From: Bacteroidota bacterium
Lineage (GTDB): Bacteria > Bacteroidota > Bacteroidia > Bacteroidales > UBA10428
Assembly: GCA_003252385.1 (NCBI GenBank)
Contig: QKEH01000154.1
Location: 1-54,267, forward strand
Length of the DNA stretch: 54,267 bases
Direction of reading: 5' to 3'
Positions 26,366-34,642 of this stretch are shown here, piece after piece. Position numbers and translations under genes: made by a program. Every line of letters starts with the position of its first letter. Within the stretch, counting starts at the first letter, position 1. The notes under the pieces are model-generated. The model was not told the origin of the DNA, made no database searches, and saw only the letters and a list, made by a program, of their open reading frames with translations.

Positions 26366-27754
26366 CTACACCCTTCGGTTTTTCCAATAGCCTAATTTAA
26401 AAACGATTACGCACAACAGAGCCAATACCAATTCAGCCAGTACAATGGCATAGAAAACCCCGTTTTCCTGCCAGTGTAATTTTTGTGCCAAAAAGAAGGC
26501 CAGGGGGATTTGTACCATCCAGAACCCAACAAAATTAAGAACAGTGGGGGTATAGGTGTCGCCGGCACCATTGAAAGCCTGGTTGATGGTCATTTCGAGC
26601 CCATAGAAAACCATGCCCATGCCCATAATTCGCAGACAGCTTATGGCCACCTCGGACGATTGCTGTTCTGCATGGACAAAAAAGCCGATGAAAAACTGCG
26701 GCGCCACCACAAAAGCCATTGTAATAACCGCCATATAGAGGCAGTTTACTCCGGTGGTAAACCAAACCGCCCGGGTAGCCCTTTGGGGATTATTGGCGCC
26801 CAGGTTTTGTCCCACCAGGGTGGCGGTAGCATTACTGATACCCCATCCGGGAAGCAGAAAAAACACAATGAGCCGCAAGGCGATGGTATACCCGGCAATA
26901 ACTTCGCTTTTGTAGAGTGCCAGGATACGATACAGTACGATCCAGCTGGAGGTAGCAATCAGATACTGCAATACACCACCGCCGGAAAGGTAGATCAGCT
27001 TCCACATCACCTGGAAGCGTAGACGAAAATCGCGGAGGACGAGCTGAATTCCGGAACGACGCTGAAAAAGCAAATAGAACTGGTATAAAACAGCAGTACC
27101 CCGTCCAATGTTGGTAGCCACCGCCGCACCGGTAACGCCCATTTCGGGGAAAGGGCCCCAGCCAAAAATCAGACAGGGATCCAATACCACATTGATGGCA
27201 TTGGCCAGCAGCAGCACCCGCATGGAAAGAGCCGGTTGCCCGGCGCTGCGAAAAATGGCATTATTGATGAACAGGAGCATGATAACGGCATTGCCACCAA
27301 GCATGATTTTGGTAAAAGATTCGCCCAGTTGAATAACCGACGGTTCGGCATGCATCAATTGCAGAATCTGCCGGCTAAACAGCACCCCGGGTAAGGCAAA
27401 AAGTACCGATAGCAACAAGCCCAGAAAAATGGCCTGCGTAGCTGCCACTGCAGCCTGCCGTGGCCGTTTCTCGCCAATACGACGGGCCACCAAACCGGTG
27501 GTAGCCATGGCCAAACCAATGCCAATGGCATACACGAGAGTCATTAACGACTCGGTGAGTCCCACCACGGCTACCGCCTCGTCACCCAGACGCGACACAA
27601 AAAAAATATCGAATAAGGCAAACACCGATTCCATCAGCATTTCCAGCACCATGGGAATGGCCAGAAGCAAAATGGCTTTACGGAGCTTAATACGGGTATA
27701 GTCGTGCTCGTTACCCTTTAAGGCATCCCAAATATCGCGGAGGATCTGTTTCAT
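26366..27754 (-). CDS. MATE-family efflux transporter
   Basis: A 462-residue, 12-helix antiporter of the multidrug and toxin extrusion family, driven by a sodium or proton gradient. Start region AILLLAIPMVLEMLMESVFALFDIFFVSRLG and the matching half-way repeat GWGISNATATLVGQNLGANNP are diagnostic. The helix 1 pattern P-M-V-L-E-M fits the NorM/DinF-like branch. The substrate is not predictable. A -7 box lies 16 bases upstream. Confidence 0.92.
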   Translation of the reverse strand: MKQILRDIWDALKGNEHDYTRIKLRKAILLLAIPMVLEMLMESVFALFDIFFVSRLGDEAVAVVGLTESLMTLVYAIGIGLAMATTGLVARRIGEKRPRQAAVAATQAIFLGLLLSVLFALPGVLFSRQILQLMHAEPSVIQLGESFTKIMLGGNAVIMLLFINNAIFRSAGQPALSMRVLLLANAINVVLDPCLIFGWGPFPEMGVTGAAVATNIGRGTAVLYQFYLLFQRRSGIQLVLRDFRLRFQVMWKLIYLSGGGVLQYLIATSSWIVLYRILALYKSEVIAGYTIALRLIVFFLLPGWGISNATATLVGQNLGANNPQRATRAVWFTTGVNCLYMAVITMAFVVAPQFFIGFFVHAEQQSSEVAISCLRIMGMGMVFYGLEMTINQAFNGAGDTYTPTVLNFVGFWMVQIPLAFFLAQKLHWQENGVFYAIVLAELVLALLCVIVFKLGYWKNRRV

Positions 27755-27769
27755 AGCTCGTGGAGCTTA

Positions 27770-27777
27770 CAAAACTA
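27770..27777 (-). promoter_or_regulatory. Bacteroidota-type -7 box before the MATE gene
   Basis: On the minus strand TAGTTTTG matches TAnnTTTG. It would start transcription about ten bases before the ATG at 27754, a short leader. No clear -33 partner. Confidence 0.35.
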
Positions 27778-27956
27778 GGTGAAATTTACCGATTTACGGA
27801 GAGGGTAAACCAACGATTTGGAGCACAAACCAAACACCACAGCGTTAGGAGTACAGGCCTTGATCCAGACCCAATGGAATATGAAAATTTTAAAACTTCT
27901 TCCGACTACTTTGTATGCATCTAAACAGTCGATCCTTAATAAGTATGGAACATAAA

Positions 27957-28990
27957 TAACGTGAGTTCGACCTAAGCGTATCGCATTAATAACATGTTGT
28001 CAATGACTTCCAGATTGAGTGACGGTTTCTTTGGGAAAAACGAATAAGCAATAAGCCCGGACAATAGGTTTGTGAGAAAGTTTTCAAAGCTCCTGTGGCG
28101 AGTGTGCTCTATTTGGCAAATGTTCTTGAGTTCATCGTTGATCGATTCAATGATCCCCCTTTTCCTCAAAAGGATCTTGTCATGGATGTGCATTAAACTG
28201 TTTTTCATGTTCTTACGTATTTTTGTAACCAAGTGGATGTCATCGATGAACAGCTGCTCGAATAAGGTTTTGCATATATAGCCCTTGTCGCCGATCAGCT
28301 TACCGAACACTTTTTCATGGAACTTTTTGTTCCTCAACGGCTCCCGGTCGTCCACGTTGCCTTGGGAAAGCATGAAATCTAATATTTCGCCTTTATCGTT
28401 GATTATCAGATGTAATTTGAGTCCAAAGAACCATCCGATCGAACACTACCCCTTGGTGGCGATGCCCTTAAAAACCTTGTTTTGACGCTCCCTTTTGATA
28501 TGGCATGCCCTTAGCGGTGTCGAATCGATGAACAAAACGCCAGTACAGTTGCCCAAGCAGCACGTTTTCAGGAATACAGCCATGGGGACCGCCGCCTTGC
28601 GCTGCAATTCAACGAAGCGGTTGTACGACACCGTCTGTGGGAATTCCCTTTGCAAATGAACTTGCACATAGTTTATATAGAAGTGTTTGAGATTGCGAAA
28701 CTGACCTGCGTGAAAGAAGACAAGGATGGTAATTACCTCGCTGTCCGATAAACAAAACTTGCGGTTTCGAGCCTTTTTGACATTGTAGTTCGATACGACA
28801 TATCCCTCCTTGGCTTTGTCGAATTCAATGCAAAAATCATCAATCATACAGAAAATTTCGGTAAGTTTATCACTAGAAACCATGGGGCTTGTTTTTAGTT
28901 TAAATATTTGTGTATCAAAAGCTTAAATACACTAAAAACACCCCATTTTACATGCTAAAACTCCAAATTTCTTACATCGAACTCACGTTA
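27957..28990 (-). mobile_element. IS982-family insertion sequence (inactive)
   Basis: Perfect 14-bp terminal inverted repeats, TAACGTGAGTTCGA at 27957-27970 and its complement at 28977-28990, bracket a transposase gene of IS982 type; the total of about 1.03 kb fits the family. The true tip may be the inner ACGTGAG, two bases further in on each side. I could not find a matching target duplication in the flanks (CATAAA on the left, ATTTAA on the right), so later change or a recombined end is possible. Confidence 0.85.
27972..28883 (-). pseudogene. IS982-family transposase interrupted by an amber codon
   Basis: The frame from 28883 to 27972 would give 303 residues, the normal length, but codon 146 (28448-28446) is TAG. 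Both sides read well in the same frame: ...FKGIATKG, stop, CSIGWFFGLKLHLIINDKGE. The catalytic triad context is otherwise intact: FIDSTPLRACH, GDKGYICK and RGIIESINDELK. A single base change therefore explains the loss, and the inactivation looks recent unless the amber is suppressed. Gene callers would report two short proteins. Confidence 0.88.
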
Positions 28991-29000
28991 ATTTAAGTAA

Positions 29001-29465
29001 ATGACAAATAGTAATGGTGACTATATAATGAGGCAATTTTTATTGCCAAAGATCGCTTTGCCAATATTTCTATGTCTAGTGTCTCTTATTATAGATTACA
29101 AATCCGATGATTACATTTTTAATAACCTATCAGAATATTACCCGACAATCGTAATATTTGGATCGTGGTATCTTTTTTACTCTTTATTCTTAAGTAAAGT
29201 TGTTATCTCTCAGGATACTATTAACATCTATTATCCTTTTGTTAGTTATTGGAGAAAGAAAACCGTGCTAATATCAGATATAATTGAGTTTCGTATTGTA
29301 ACTTCAGCGTACTTTTCGAGGATGATACTAATACAATCTAAAGATGGTAAAAAACAAAAAATGAACTTAGTTATTATTGGTTTTACCAATGCAGAATTGA
29401 TATTGTTCATTGATAGATTGAGAAACCATTCTAAATTTAAAGCTAATAGAGTTTGTTTGATATAA
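29001..29465 (+). CDS. small membrane protein, hypothetical
   Basis: A 154-residue protein with two hydrophobic segments (LPKIALPIFLCLVSLIIDY and TIVIFGSWYLFYSLFL), then a soluble beta-rich part (VVISQDTINIYYPF, ILIQSKDGKKQKMNLVIIGF) that looks like a PH-type/bPH domain, a helix, and a basic end. It resembles other two-helix plus PH-like proteins of unknown role. The first ATG (29001) lies only 11 bases past the IS982 end, so the native start may be the Met at 29028, or the 5' part may have been altered by the insertion. It is clearly more A/T-rich than the flanking core genes, which suggests transfer. Confidence 0.6.
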   Translation: MTNSNGDYIMRQFLLPKIALPIFLCLVSLIIDYKSDDYIFNNLSEYYPTIVIFGSWYLFYSLFLSKVVISQDTINIYYPFVSYWRKKTVLISDIIEFRIVTSAYFSRMILIQSKDGKKQKMNLVIIGFTNAELILFIDRLRNHSKFKANRVCLI

Positions 29466-29478
29466 ATCTTCGCACCCC

Positions 29479-29509
29479 CCCACGCTTCCGCGCGTTTGTA
29501 ACGCGTGGG
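29479..29509. repeat. REP-like palindrome
   Basis: CCCACGC (29479-29485) pairs with GCGTGGG (29503-29509); inside it CGCGTT (29491-29496) and AACGCG (29500-29505) make a second, competing stem with a three-base loop (TGT). The element resembles the site into which the IS630 element inserted 95 bases further on, so it is probably a member of a dispersed repeat family. It may also act as a terminator for the gene at 29001. Confidence 0.55.
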
Positions 29510-29601
29510 TATTGCAAAAATAAGCACATTAAAACTAATAGTTACTACTAAACATGATTGACAATTGGCACCTTAAATAAAACCCATTGAACCAACACGC
29601 G

Positions 29602-30675
29602 CTAGTGTGAAGATTTGATATTAACCGAACTATTTCTCTTTCTTCCATCATATGTCCATTCAAAAGGTTTAGCCCGTTCTTTGTTGTAGGTGTCTACATA
29701 TTGAATTATTTGTGAAGCCAGCTGTTCTTTACTGTGCCAAACAGCGCCTTTAAGTACATCTTTTGACAATATGTTAAACCAAATTTCCACTTGGTTTAAC
29801 CATGAAGAATAGGTCGGGGTAAAATGTATTGTCATTCGGCGTTTTGAATCTACCCATTTTTTAACATCTTTATGCTTATGAACGTTCAGGTTATCAGCAA
29901 TCACATGAAGTTGTATATTAGGATATTTCCGGTATATTTTCTTCAAAAATTGCAAGAAGTTTTGCGCATTGTTTTTATCAATTGTATCCGCAGTAACTTC
30001 ACCATCACGGACGGATAATGCTGCAATAAGAGATACCGTACCATGCCTCTTGTAAGTAGCTGTTAGGCGTTTGGGATTAACTGATCTCAAGGGTAGTTCA
30101 GGCTGAGAACGATCCAGGGCTTGTATTTGAGTTTTCTCATCTATGGATAATACCAATGCATTTTCCGGAGGGTTCATGTACAACCCAACAACATTAAGCA
30201 TTTTTTCTTCAAATTCCGGATCGGTACTTTTTTCCACACCAGTACTCCACTTTGTGAGGTTTTAGGTCGTGTGATTTAAGAATGCTCTGGACTGTGCTTT
30301 GACTCATCCCGAATTCTTGTGCAATCCTTCGCTGGCTCCAATTAGAATATCCGCCATCAGGTTTTGAGCAAGCCTTCTGCACAACCCTTGCCTTATCCTT
30401 TTCTGTATAAATAAGAGCTTTTCCGGGTCTTGGCGCATCGTTCAAGCCTTCAAGCCCCGACTCTAAGTAACGCCTTTTCCATTTTGCAATGGCTTCCCGT
30501 CCTACTTTGAATTCGTTCTTTATCGAATCGTAACTATGCCCATCATTAAGCATTAAAATTATTTTGGAGCGCACTACGGCTCTGTAGTCTGCACTGCACT
30601 GTGGGCTCTTGACGTGACTATCAAAGTGTTTAGGTCTTCGTCACTGAGCAATATCTTTCTTCCTGTCCTTGCCAT
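29602..30675 (-). pseudogene. IS630-family transposase with two opposite frameshifts
   Basis: The protein can be followed in three pieces. It starts at 30675 with MARTGRKILLSDEDL; at an AAA run (30629-30631) the frame moves to a stretch KHFDSHVKSPQCSADYRAVV that leads into the HTH half (30574-30209, GREAIAKWKRRYLESGLEGL). At an A6 tract (30233-30228) it changes again to the catalytic half, KSTDPEFEEKML (30237-29602). One A missing at the first site and one extra at the second would restore a single frame. All three acidic residues of the DDE core remain: LSIDEKTQ, VIADNLNVHKHK and WLNQVEIWF. It may be a decayed gene, or the A6 tract may allow productive slippage. The TAG stop at 29604-29602 uses the TA of the target plus a flanking base. 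Confidence 0.8.
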
Positions 30676-30719
30676 ATAGTAAAGACACTTTTAATTCGGC
30701 TATTAAACATTCTTTACAC
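29605..30719 (-). mobile_element. IS630-family insertion sequence in a TA target
   Basis: The ends are imperfect inverted repeats: left GTGTGAAGATTTGATATT (29605 on) and right, on the minus strand, GTGTAAAGAATGTTTAATAG (from 30719). They are flanked directly by TA (29603-29604 and 30720-30721), the duplicated target typical of IS630/Tc1 elements. Length is about 1.1 kb, normal for the family. Confidence 0.85.
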
Positions 30720-30805
30720 TAGCGCGGATTTGTAATTCGTGCGACCAAATAGAATATGGAATGCACATTAACACAACAAAAAACAATAAAAACAGAAACA
30801 AATTA

Positions 30806-30982
30806 ATGCCCTACAAACACTCAAATAAATACAATAGACCTCCAGCAAAGTGGAACAGGGTTATTATACCTGCCACTCTGCTACTAGTAGCTTTTGCATG
30901 CACCACTAACCTCAGCACCAGGCAGGAAGTATTCGAATATATCCACAACCCCAAACACGGCTTGTTGCAGGTAATTCAATGA
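30806..30982 (+). pseudogene. 5' remnant of a Bacteroidota lipoprotein gene
   Basis: A 58-residue frame from the ATG at 30806 (an earlier ATG at 30761 adds an Asn/Lys-rich tail). It has a lipoprotein signal (VIIPATLLLVAFACTTN, with Cys as lipid anchor), then TRQEVFEYIHNPKHGLLQ, which matches the beginning of a family of lipoproteins of about 130-200 residues as I remember it. The frame stops directly after this, and nothing further downstream resembles the rest, so the 3' part has been lost. It lies next to the IS630 end. Confidence 0.5.
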
Positions 30983-31362
30983 ACTATCTACCACATAGAC
31001 TGCATTTTTTCCAGCCCCCTGCTCGAAGATAACTGGCAATTATGCTCATACTTGATTTCAAAATTGAGTTCGTAAGGATCGACGAAATGATCCGGTTTTT
31101 TGTGGTTGTTACATGCTTTCTGCTTGCGATCGCAGCCCGCTTCACTTCGTAGCCAGACAATGCCATTACCGTTTATTGGTATTTATCACGGTTACACTCT
31201 TTTTCCTAAAACTAATCCGTTTTCCCAATGGTCAACCACTATTCATCTGCCTTTAAATCAGTTGGAATACACTACAACGATAGCACAACTAGGAAGCAAG
31301 TGCAAAAGGGAGTTGGAAGCACCAGAGCCATAACGTTTGGACTGGTATATCCTAACCACAGT
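30983..31362. other. 380-base gap with no recognisable gene
   Basis: No coding, RNA or repeat feature that I can support. The open frames on both strands have no protein-like composition. Given the IS elements and the truncated lipoprotein gene next to it, this is most likely decayed sequence. Confidence 0.5.
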
Positions 31363-31881
31363 TTATTGGGATGTCCACGAATGATCCAATCGATACCATT
31401 CAAAATTTTTTCCATAGCAGAACAGTTGTCCATCCGATTTAAATCCCAATTTATTTTCCAAAATATAAATGGACTTGGTATTTTGCCTTTCAACCAGGGC
31501 GTTAAGCTCGGTAAATTTCAAATCGTTGAATGCATATCCAATAATCGCATTGGCTGCTTCCGTAGCGAATCCCTGGTTCCAAAATTCCTTTTTTACCCGG
31601 TAGCCCAACTCATTTATCTCGGAATGTTCAATTCTACATATACCACAATCACCAATAAGTTGCTTAGTCCCTTTATCCATCAATACGTATTTACTGTAGC
31701 CATACACGGAGTAATGATTGATATAGTTAGCAATTCTCATTTCGGTGTCCCTTAGCGTTTTATCCGTGCCATTGGGCATAAATTCCATGACCTCCTGATC
31801 CTGAAACATCGAAACTATTTCGTGAACATCTTCGAACCGATAGGGTCGAATGAGTAATCTTTTAGTCTCTATTACCAACAC
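31363..31881 (-). CDS. GNAT-family N-acetyltransferase (RimJ/RimL-like)
   Basis: A 172-residue acetyltransferase using acetyl-CoA. It starts ETKRLLIRPYRFEDVHEI, the RimJ/RimL hallmark, and shows ELGYRVKKEFWNQGFATEAANAIIGYAF, covering the coenzyme-A loop (QGFATEA) and motif A, then VERQNTKSIYILENKLGFKSDG (motif B, with the N-x-x-S pattern). The substrate could be a ribosomal protein or a small molecule; it cannot be told from sequence. It stands between the decayed patch and the XRE gene. Confidence 0.88.
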   Translation of the reverse strand: MLVIETKRLLIRPYRFEDVHEIVSMFQDQEVMEFMPNGTDKTLRDTEMRIANYINHYSVYGYSKYVLMDKGTKQLIGDCGICRIEHSEINELGYRVKKEFWNQGFATEAANAIIGYAFNDLKFTELNALVERQNTKSIYILENKLGFKSDGQLFCYGKNFEWYRLDHSWTSQ

Positions 31882-31958
31882 GTATTTATCCTTAATTTAT
31901 TAGTGCCTCGTCTCCCCCATTGTCCTTTCTGTGGATATCTTCGCTTTGTCGTTCCCCA

Positions 31959-32855
31959 TTATCCCAACAGGCTAACTCCGCTTAAATCGGCCTGATTATT
32001 TTTCAGAAAAGCATAGGTAAGCTTATCCACCTGACAATTGCTAAACAGCACCCGTTTAAATTTTTTATTGTTCCTGAAGAAGGTATTGAGCAGCGTAGCA
32101 TTCTGAAATTTTACCTCGTAAAAAGTACAATTTTCAAAACGGCAGTCCTCCATGGTACCTTCGAAACTAATTTCCTGTAGAACCATTTCCTTAAACCGGG
32201 TACGATGCCATTTGGCATTGGAAACCAGATTTTTACCAAATCCTCCTGCTATAAATACGGCATCGGTAAAATCGGCTCCGGTAAAATCACAACACTCTGT
32301 AAAGCTTTTTGTTAAGGTTATGCGCTTCAGAGAGCAGTTTATAAATGAATTACCGGAAAGCATCGATTGCTGAATTTGGCTGTTACTCAAGTCAGAATCC
32401 GACAAGTTGCTGTCGGCCACCCGGTTCTGTTTCAGTTGAAGCCCGGACAGATCCGAACCTACTAACAAACAGCGCTGCATGTTGGTAGCATGCAATTTTT
32501 CATGCAGGTTTTTTAATCCGGAAAAATCACAATCGGCCAGATTTTGTTGGGACAAATCCCAACCAGGTGATTTGGGCTGGCTTTCTACGAATGCCTCGTT
32601 GCGGTTTTCCGTAGTATCCAAGCCCGGTATTTCGGAGCTGACGGATGGGAAACGCTCTGAAAAATAGTTCAGATCCACGCCCAAAATCTCAGCGATTCGG
32701 CTGAGCATAGTAATGTCGGGCAGGGATTCTCCCCGTTCCCATTTTCCAACTGCCTGTGGACTTATAGCTACTTGCTGGGCAAGTTCAGCCTGCGAAAGAT
32801 GGATATTCTTTCTGGCTTGGGCGATTTTTTCGCCAATAGATTTCGATTTTAGCAT
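31959..32855 (-). CDS. XRE-type DNA-binding protein fused to pentapeptide-like repeats
   Basis: A 298-residue protein in two parts. Residues 5-65 form an XRE/lambda-repressor helix-turn-helix (GEKIAQARKNIHLSQAELAQQVAISPQAVGKWERGE); a linker follows; residues about 98-298 form a right-handed beta-helix of pentapeptide type, with repeats such as NLADCDFSGL, NLSDSDLSNS, CDFTGADFTDA and CRFENCTFYEVKFQNA. Pentapeptide folds can mimic DNA or act as scaffolds. The fusion suggests a regulator whose C-terminal part senses or blocks something, but no ligand can be named. A -7 box and a dyad lie just upstream (32883-32933) and could be self-regulated. Confidence 0.85.
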   Translation of the reverse strand: MLKSKSIGEKIAQARKNIHLSQAELAQQVAISPQAVGKWERGESLPDITMLSRIAEILGVDLNYFSERFPSVSSEIPGLDTTENRNEAFVESQPKSPGWDLSQQNLADCDFSGLKNLHEKLHATNMQRCLLVGSDLSGLQLKQNRVADSNLSDSDLSNSQIQQSMLSGNSFINCSLKRITLTKSFTECCDFTGADFTDAVFIAGGFGKNLVSNAKWHRTRFKEMVLQEISFEGTMEDCRFENCTFYEVKFQNATLLNTFFRNNKKFKRVLFSNCQVDKLTYAFLKNNQADLSGVSLLG

Positions 32856-32882
32856 CGTTGTTTGTTTAAAATTTTGATGCTA

Positions 32883-32933
32883 CAAAGTTATTTTGCCCGA
32901 TAAGCCAAGCCCATAAATACCAGCTACTTATCG
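32883..32933 (-). promoter_or_regulatory. promoter and possible operator of the XRE-pentapeptide gene
   Basis: On the minus strand TAACTTTG (32890-32883) matches the TAnnTTTG box. Just upstream, CGATAAG at 32898-32904 and CTTATCG at 32927-32933 form a 7-bp inverted repeat with 22 bases between, covering the -15 to -50 region. A dimeric XRE protein could bind there to control itself. The dyad could be chance. Confidence 0.4.
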
Positions 32934-33012
32934 TTGTATTTGCGCCACTTTACGTTGCTTTTGTACCACCTGTGGTTGTTTTGTGTGTTGCCTGCTGTTG
33001 TTACAACCACCA

Positions 33013-33630
33013 TTACCCGTTATAATCAAGTACTTCATTATTAGCATGCCATTTTAATCGTTCGGACATCACCTTACATATTTCGGCCATGTTGTTAGGT
33101 TCTCCCGATTGGGGTCGGTCTATTCCATAAACGGTTAAAGGAAAATTCAAGGGTTTCTGAACCGCCCAAATTTCCTGATGTTGATTGGGTGGTAAAATTT
33201 GGACCGGATTCCCCACCGCAATCCAATTAATAGGTACCGAAGTATTTTCGGGCAATTCCGTTTTTAAATGTACCACACCGTTAATGCTAACCTCGGAACC
33301 CTTTCTTAGCAGGGCTCCATGAAAAATGGATGCTCCGGTGGCAACAAATACATTCTCTTCCAGTCGGCAACCCACGAGATGGGCATTTGGCCCAATCAGG
33401 CAGTTATTCCCGATATAAACCGGAAAATTACCTGTCCCCCGGATTACAGCATTCTCAAGAACAATACAATAGTCTCCCAGGGTAATTGGACTACTCTCCG
33501 CAATAATCTGAGCCCCAAACATAATTCTTACATGTTTCCCAACAGTAACCTCTCCGCAAACAACGGCATTCGGAGCTACAAATGCGGTTTCATCTATCTT
33601 AGGTTCCTTATTTAAATGTTTAAGGATCAT
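33013..33630 (-). CDS. hexapeptide-repeat protein, gamma-carbonic-anhydrase-like fold
   Basis: A 205-residue left-handed beta-helix protein: IDETAFVAPNAVVCGEVTVGKHVRIMFGAQI and VYIGNNCLIGPNAHLVGCRLEENVFVATGA repeat the I-G-x4 hexapeptide, and a C-terminal helix (HQEIWAVQKPLNF) follows. It has the general layout of the gamma-class carbonic anhydrases and YrdA/PaaY proteins. However, the zinc His positions look changed: the segment usually reading GHxAxLHGC is GPNAHLVGC here. It may have an acyl-CoA or other ligand role instead of carbon dioxide hydration. Confidence 0.75.
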   Translation of the reverse strand: MILKHLNKEPKIDETAFVAPNAVVCGEVTVGKHVRIMFGAQIIAESSPITLGDYCIVLENAVIRGTGNFPVYIGNNCLIGPNAHLVGCRLEENVFVATGASIFHGALLRKGSEVSINGVVHLKTELPENTSVPINWIAVGNPVQILPPNQHQEIWAVQKPLNFPLTVYGIDRPQSGEPNNMAEICKVMSERLKWHANNEVLDYNG

Positions 33631-33968
33631 CTTATTTTGGTAAATTCTTCAATAAGTAGAATATCATAATTATCACATTTATAGCTTGTTGTGCAGCCTG
33701 CCTTAAACGTCATTGTTTTCAATGTGGTTCAGATTTACCTGTTGTAGTTGCAGATTTTACTGTTCCAATTTCATCGGGCATCGACATTTTGAAAGAGTTA
33801 ACGGATCCTGTATCTTTTGTTGTTCAACAAACACTCTGATAATTGATATTCATAGTACCAATAAATAATGCTTTGATATTTCCGAATACCTAAGCATAAA
33901 TAAACCTGACCATCGTCATTTCCAATATTCGCTTTTGGAGTTGAATACCTCTGCCCACCGCTTCGTGT
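33631..33968. other. 338-base gap with no recognisable gene
   Basis: Nothing I can support. One + strand frame stays open for about 50 codons (around 33679-33839), with a short Cys-rich part, but has no plausible start codon and no recognised motif. Confidence 0.45.
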
Positions 33969-34583
33969 TTAGAAGAGCCCGTTGAGCTGCGCATTTACCT
34001 TATCGATTACCTGGCTCAGGTGTTCCGGATTGTCGATAAAATTGGTATGATCCACATCAATCACCATGAGCTTGCCCAGCTTATAGGCTTCAATCCAGGT
34101 ATCGTAGCGCTCATTCAATCGACGGAGATAATCGAGCCGGATGTTATCCTCGTACTTTCTTCCCCGTTTTTCAATTTGTCGAACCAGGGTAGGTACGGAA
34201 GCGCGCAGGTAAATCACCAGGTCGGGGGGGTCGATCAGGGAAGAAACCAGATTGAAAAGGGTAAAATAGTTTTCAAAATCACGGGTCGACATCAATCCCA
34301 TGGAATGCAGGTTGGGAGCAAAAATATAAGCATCTTCATAGATGGTACGATCCTGTATAATGGTCTTTTCCGACTTCTTAATATTAAGAATGTGGTTGAA
34401 GCGATTGTTGAGGAAATAAATTTGCAGGTTGAAAGACCAACGTTGCATATCGTTATAAAAATCATCCAGATAGGGATTTTCATCTACTTCTTCGTAGTGA
34501 GTATCCCATCCAAAATGATGCGAGAGCAAACCGGTAAGGGTGGTTTTACCCGAGCCTATATTCCCTGAAACCGCAATGTGCAT
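33969..34583 (-). CDS. deoxynucleoside kinase
   Basis: A 204-residue kinase of the dCK/dGK/dNK family for the 5'-phosphorylation of deoxynucleosides in salvage. The P-loop is GNIGSGKTTLT; other elements are the substrate-binding HYEEVDENPYLDDFY, the ERS-type motif here IQDRTIYEDAYIFA, and the lid RGRKYEDNIRLDYLRRLNERY with its Arg residues. Which base it prefers is not clear from the sequence. It is 59 bases before the GH3 gene and on the same strand. Confidence 0.9.
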   Translation of the reverse strand: MHIAVSGNIGSGKTTLTGLLSHHFGWDTHYEEVDENPYLDDFYNDMQRWSFNLQIYFLNNRFNHILNIKKSEKTIIQDRTIYEDAYIFAPNLHSMGLMSTRDFENYFTLFNLVSSLIDPPDLVIYLRASVPTLVRQIEKRGRKYEDNIRLDYLRRLNERYDTWIEAYKLGKLMVIDVDHTNFIDNPEHLSQVIDKVNAQLNGLF

Positions 34584-34642
34584 AGTTATGTGTATTTGTG
34601 AACTATTAAGGTACCGCTTTACCGGCGATATTACAAACCATT

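Larger units (their letters stand above)
29596..30743. repeat. second REP-like element, split by the IS630 insertion
   Basis: Joining the left flank (CACGCGC, 29596-29602), one TA, and the right flank (from 30722, GCGCGGATTTGTAATTCGTG) restores a palindromic element: CGCGC-TA-GCGCG at its centre and CACG...CGTG at its ends. It shares the layout CACGC...GCGCG-x-TTTGTAA-x-CG(C/T)G with the element at 29479-29509. Confidence 0.55.

Noticed and set aside
27945-28998. Target-site duplication around IS982
   Set aside because: I compared the 6-9 bases on both sides with two possible tips; no convincing direct repeat.
33679-33839. Short Cys-rich open stretch between the hexapeptide and kinase genes
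   Set aside because: No start codon, too short, and no motif; listed only as part of an empty gap.
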